From contig CAYLNK010000030.1 in NCBI GenBank assembly GCA_964384675.1, positions 1-34,891 on the forward strand: a DNA stretch of 34,891 bases, in the 5' to 3' direction. Shown here piece after piece: positions 33,235 through 34,891 of the stretch. The DNA comes from CAYLNK01 sp964384675. Its GTDB lineage: Bacteria > Acidobacteriota > Thermoanaerobaculia > UBA5066. A model generated the notes under the pieces. It was not told the origin of the DNA. It searched no databases and saw only the letters and a program-made list of their open reading frames with translations. The position numbers and the translations under genes are program-made. The number at the start of each line of letters is the position of its first letter. Position 1 is the first letter of the stretch.

Positions 33235-34644
33235 ATGAAGAGAGACCTCGTCGTCCACAAGTTCGGCGGGACGTCGCTCGGGAGCGCGGAGCGGATCGTC
33301 GGGGCCGCGAGGCTGCTCGCCGATGCCGCCCGCCGCGAGACCGTCGTCGCCGTCGCTTCCGCCATGGGGGGCGTCACGGACCAGCTCCTGGCCGCGGCCC
33401 GGGAGGCCGAGCGCGGTCGGCTGCGCGCCGCCCGGAAGGTCGTCGACGGGCTGCGGGAGAGGCACGTCGAGGCGGCCGCCGAGATCGCCCGGCTCACCGG
33501 GAGCCCCGACGCGGGCCGCGCCTTCGAGGAGAGCGTCCTTTACGAGCTGTCGACGGCGCTCCACGGCGTCTCGCTCCTGAAGGAGCGGACCGCCCGGGTG
33601 ACCGACCTGATCTCGTCGTTCGGGGAGCGCCTCTCGGCGCCGCTCCTTTCGGCCGCGCTTGAGGCGCTCGGGGTCCGGGCGGCGGCGGTCGACGCGCGCA
33701 CGATGCTCGTGACCGACGAGCGGCACGGCGCGGCCACCTGCGACCGCAGGAAGAGCGATCCCCGCGTGCGCCGGAAGCTGGCGCCTCTCCTCGACGCCGG
33801 GGTCGTCCCGGTGGTCACCGGCTTCATCGCACGGAGCCCCAAGGGCGAGACCACGACGCTCGGGCGCTCCGGCTCCGACACGACCGCGGCCCTCGTGGGC
33901 GCCGCGCTGCCGGCCGCGCGCGTCGTCATCTGGACGGACGTCGACGGGGTGCTCTCGGCCGACCCGCGCGTCGTGCCGAACGCCCATCTCCTCGCGCGTC
34001 TCTCGTACCGCGAGGCCGCCGAGATGACGTACTTCGGCGCCAAGGTGCTCCACTTCCCGGCGGTGCTCCCGGCGATCGCCGGGTCGATCCCGCTCGTCAT
34101 CCGGAACACGTTCCGTCCCGAGGGGAGCGGCACGACGATCGCGGCGGCGAGCGGCGCCGCGGCCCCCGGCATCCGGGCGGTCACCGCGATCAGCGGGCTC
34201 TCGCTGCTGTCGCTCGACGGCCCCGGAATGATGGGAATCGCCGGCATCGCGGCGCGGGTCTTCTCCACGACGGCGCGGCTGGGGGTCTCGGTCGTCATGT
34301 TCTCGCAAGCCTCCTCCGAGCAGAACATCGCGCTGGTGATCCCCGAGGGCGACCGGGAGCGCACCGTCGCGGCGCTCGAGCAGGAGTTCCGTTACGAAAG
34401 GCTCACCGGCTCGATCGAGTCGGTGAGGGCGCGCGGCCCGATCGCCGTCGTGGCGGCCGTGGGCGAGGGGATGCGGGGCACGCCTGGTATCGCCGCCAAG
34501 GTGTTCGCGGCGGTGGCCCGCGCCCGGGTGAACGTCGAGGCGATCGCCCAGGGCTCCTCGGAGTGCAACATCTCCTTCGCCGTCGACGAACGCCAGCGCG
34601 TCGATGCCGTCAAGGCGCTCCACCGCGTCGTGAGCCGGGCGTGA
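33235..34644 (+). CDS. lysC: Aspartate kinase, monofunctional, two ACT domains
   Basis: 469 aa from ATG at 33235, the usual length for LysC/ThrA-type kinases. It phosphorylates aspartate in the first step towards lysine, threonine and methionine. KFGGTS is at 9-14 and SAMGGVTDQLL follows. TDLISSFGERLSAPLL and VVTGFIARSPKGETTTLGRSGSD form the substrate/nucleotide site, with WTDVDGVLSADPRVV and YFGAKVLHFPAV beyond. ACT 1 starts near 319 (ISGLSLLSLDGPGMMGIAGI) and ACT 2 near 402 (AAVGEGMRGTPGIAAKVFAA). SSEQNIALVI and SSECNISFAV are the effector-binding ends. The stop overlaps the start of homoserine kinase (GTGA), so threonine feedback is a reasonable inference. No homoserine dehydrogenase domain is attached. 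Confidence 0.95.
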   Translation: MKRDLVVHKFGGTSLGSAERIVGAARLLADAARRETVVAVASAMGGVTDQLLAAAREAERGRLRAARKVVDGLRERHVEAAAEIARLTGSPDAGRAFEESVLYELSTALHGVSLLKERTARVTDLISSFGERLSAPLLSAALEALGVRAAAVDARTMLVTDERHGAATCDRRKSDPRVRRKLAPLLDAGVVPVVTGFIARSPKGETTTLGRSGSDTTAALVGAALPAARVVIWTDVDGVLSADPRVVPNAHLLARLSYREAAEMTYFGAKVLHFPAVLPAIAGSIPLVIRNTFRPEGSGTTIAAASGAAAPGIRAVTAISGLSLLSLDGPGMMGIAGIAARVFSTTARLGVSVVMFSQASSEQNIALVIPEGDRERTVAALEQEFRYERLTGSIESVRARGPIAVVAAVGEGMRGTPGIAAKVFAAVARARVNVEAIAQGSSECNISFAVDERQRVDAVKALHRVVSRA

Positions 34645-34891
34645 CGCGCGAGCGGCCGTCGCGCGTTCGGGTCTTCGCGCCCGCCTCGGTGGCGAACCTC
34701 GGCCCGGGCTTCGACGTCCTCGGCGCGGCGCTCGACGGGCCGGGGGACGTCGTCGTCGCCACGCGCAGCCGCCGACGGGGCGTCGCGCTCGACGGGGTCT
34801 CGGGCGACGGCGGTCGCCTCCCCCGCGATCCCGCGCTCAACACCGCCACCGTCGCGGCGGCCGCCGTCCTCGATCGGGCGCGGCGCAAGGG
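34641..34891 (+). CDS. thrB: Homoserine kinase, 5' part (runs off the window)
   Basis: Starts with GTG at 34641, overlapping the aspartokinase stop as GTGA. About 83 codons are present. RVFAPASVANLGPGFDVLGA and ALDGPGDVV are the highly conserved N-terminus of ThrB, a GHMP kinase that makes O-phosphohomoserine. The ATP-binding GHMP motif (PxxxGLGSSAA) lies beyond the window end. With aspartokinase it forms a threonine-pathway operon. Confidence 0.93.
   Translation, partial: MTRERPSRVRVFAPASVANLGPGFDVLGAALDGPGDVVVATRSRRRGVALDGVSGDGGRLPRDPALNTATVAAAAVLDRARRK

Overview
This window of about 34.9 kb is very GC-rich, compactly coded bacterial chromosome. I see no rRNA, tRNA, phage module or CRISPR array. 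The gene set includes secreted Asp-box/PKD and FG-GAP/UnbV beta-propeller proteins, C-terminal modules ending in SDGSYVP, a DUF4412 lipoprotein-like protein, GT39-type membrane proteins and S9 prolyl oligopeptidase. Together with the GC content this fits an environmental Gram-negative of the Acidobacteriota (Thermoanaerobaculia-like) kind. That placement is inference from gene content. Myxococcota or Gemmatimonadota are not excluded.

Layout, left to right. 1-1421 (+): 3' end of a membrane-anchored, BatD-like protein, then a kynurenine-formamidase-like alpha/beta hydrolase. 1385-2848 (-): exported SAM methyltransferase and a conserved secreted protein. 2871-5076 (+): inositol monophosphatase followed by two exported proteins of unknown function, the first apparently using a CTG start. 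5082-7408 (-): MEMO-family protein and glycogen synthase, coupled by TTGA. 7409-7857: the only long non-coding stretch, a tandem palindromic repeat array interrupted by a 277-bp MITE-like element. 7858-11256 (-): diguanylate cyclase, L-lysine 6-aminotransferase and a three-Ig lipoprotein. 11328-14758: two paralogous membrane SGNH hydrolases (+) flanking an inverted DUF4412 gene. 14767-17610 (-): pyruvate phosphate dikinase. 17711-20455 (-): ABC ATPase, a 71-bp tandem duplication, ABC-2 permease and a small Hpt protein. 20543-24520 (+): a 1325-aa secreted propeller/PKD protein. 24525-33168 (-): a four-gene block of prolyl oligopeptidase, GT-C membrane protein, FG-GAP/UnbV protein and flavin-dependent-halogenase-like protein. 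33235-34891 (+): aspartokinase and the start of homoserine kinase.

Recurrent themes. Operon genes are joined by 1-4 nt overlaps (TGATG, ATGA, GTGA, TTGA, CTGA). Many operon-leading genes have a TANNNT hexamer 6-10 nt before the start codon and no Shine-Dalgarno, the signature of leaderless transcripts. Convergent genes end within a few bases of each other with no recognisable intrinsic terminator.

The strongest leads are: the MITE-like element with a 5-bp target duplication; the duplicated 71-bp unit that reads as two coupled mini-ORFs between an ABC ATPase and its permease; a prolyl oligopeptidase whose catalytic histidine is missing; and a halogenase-like flavoenzyme in the same operon.
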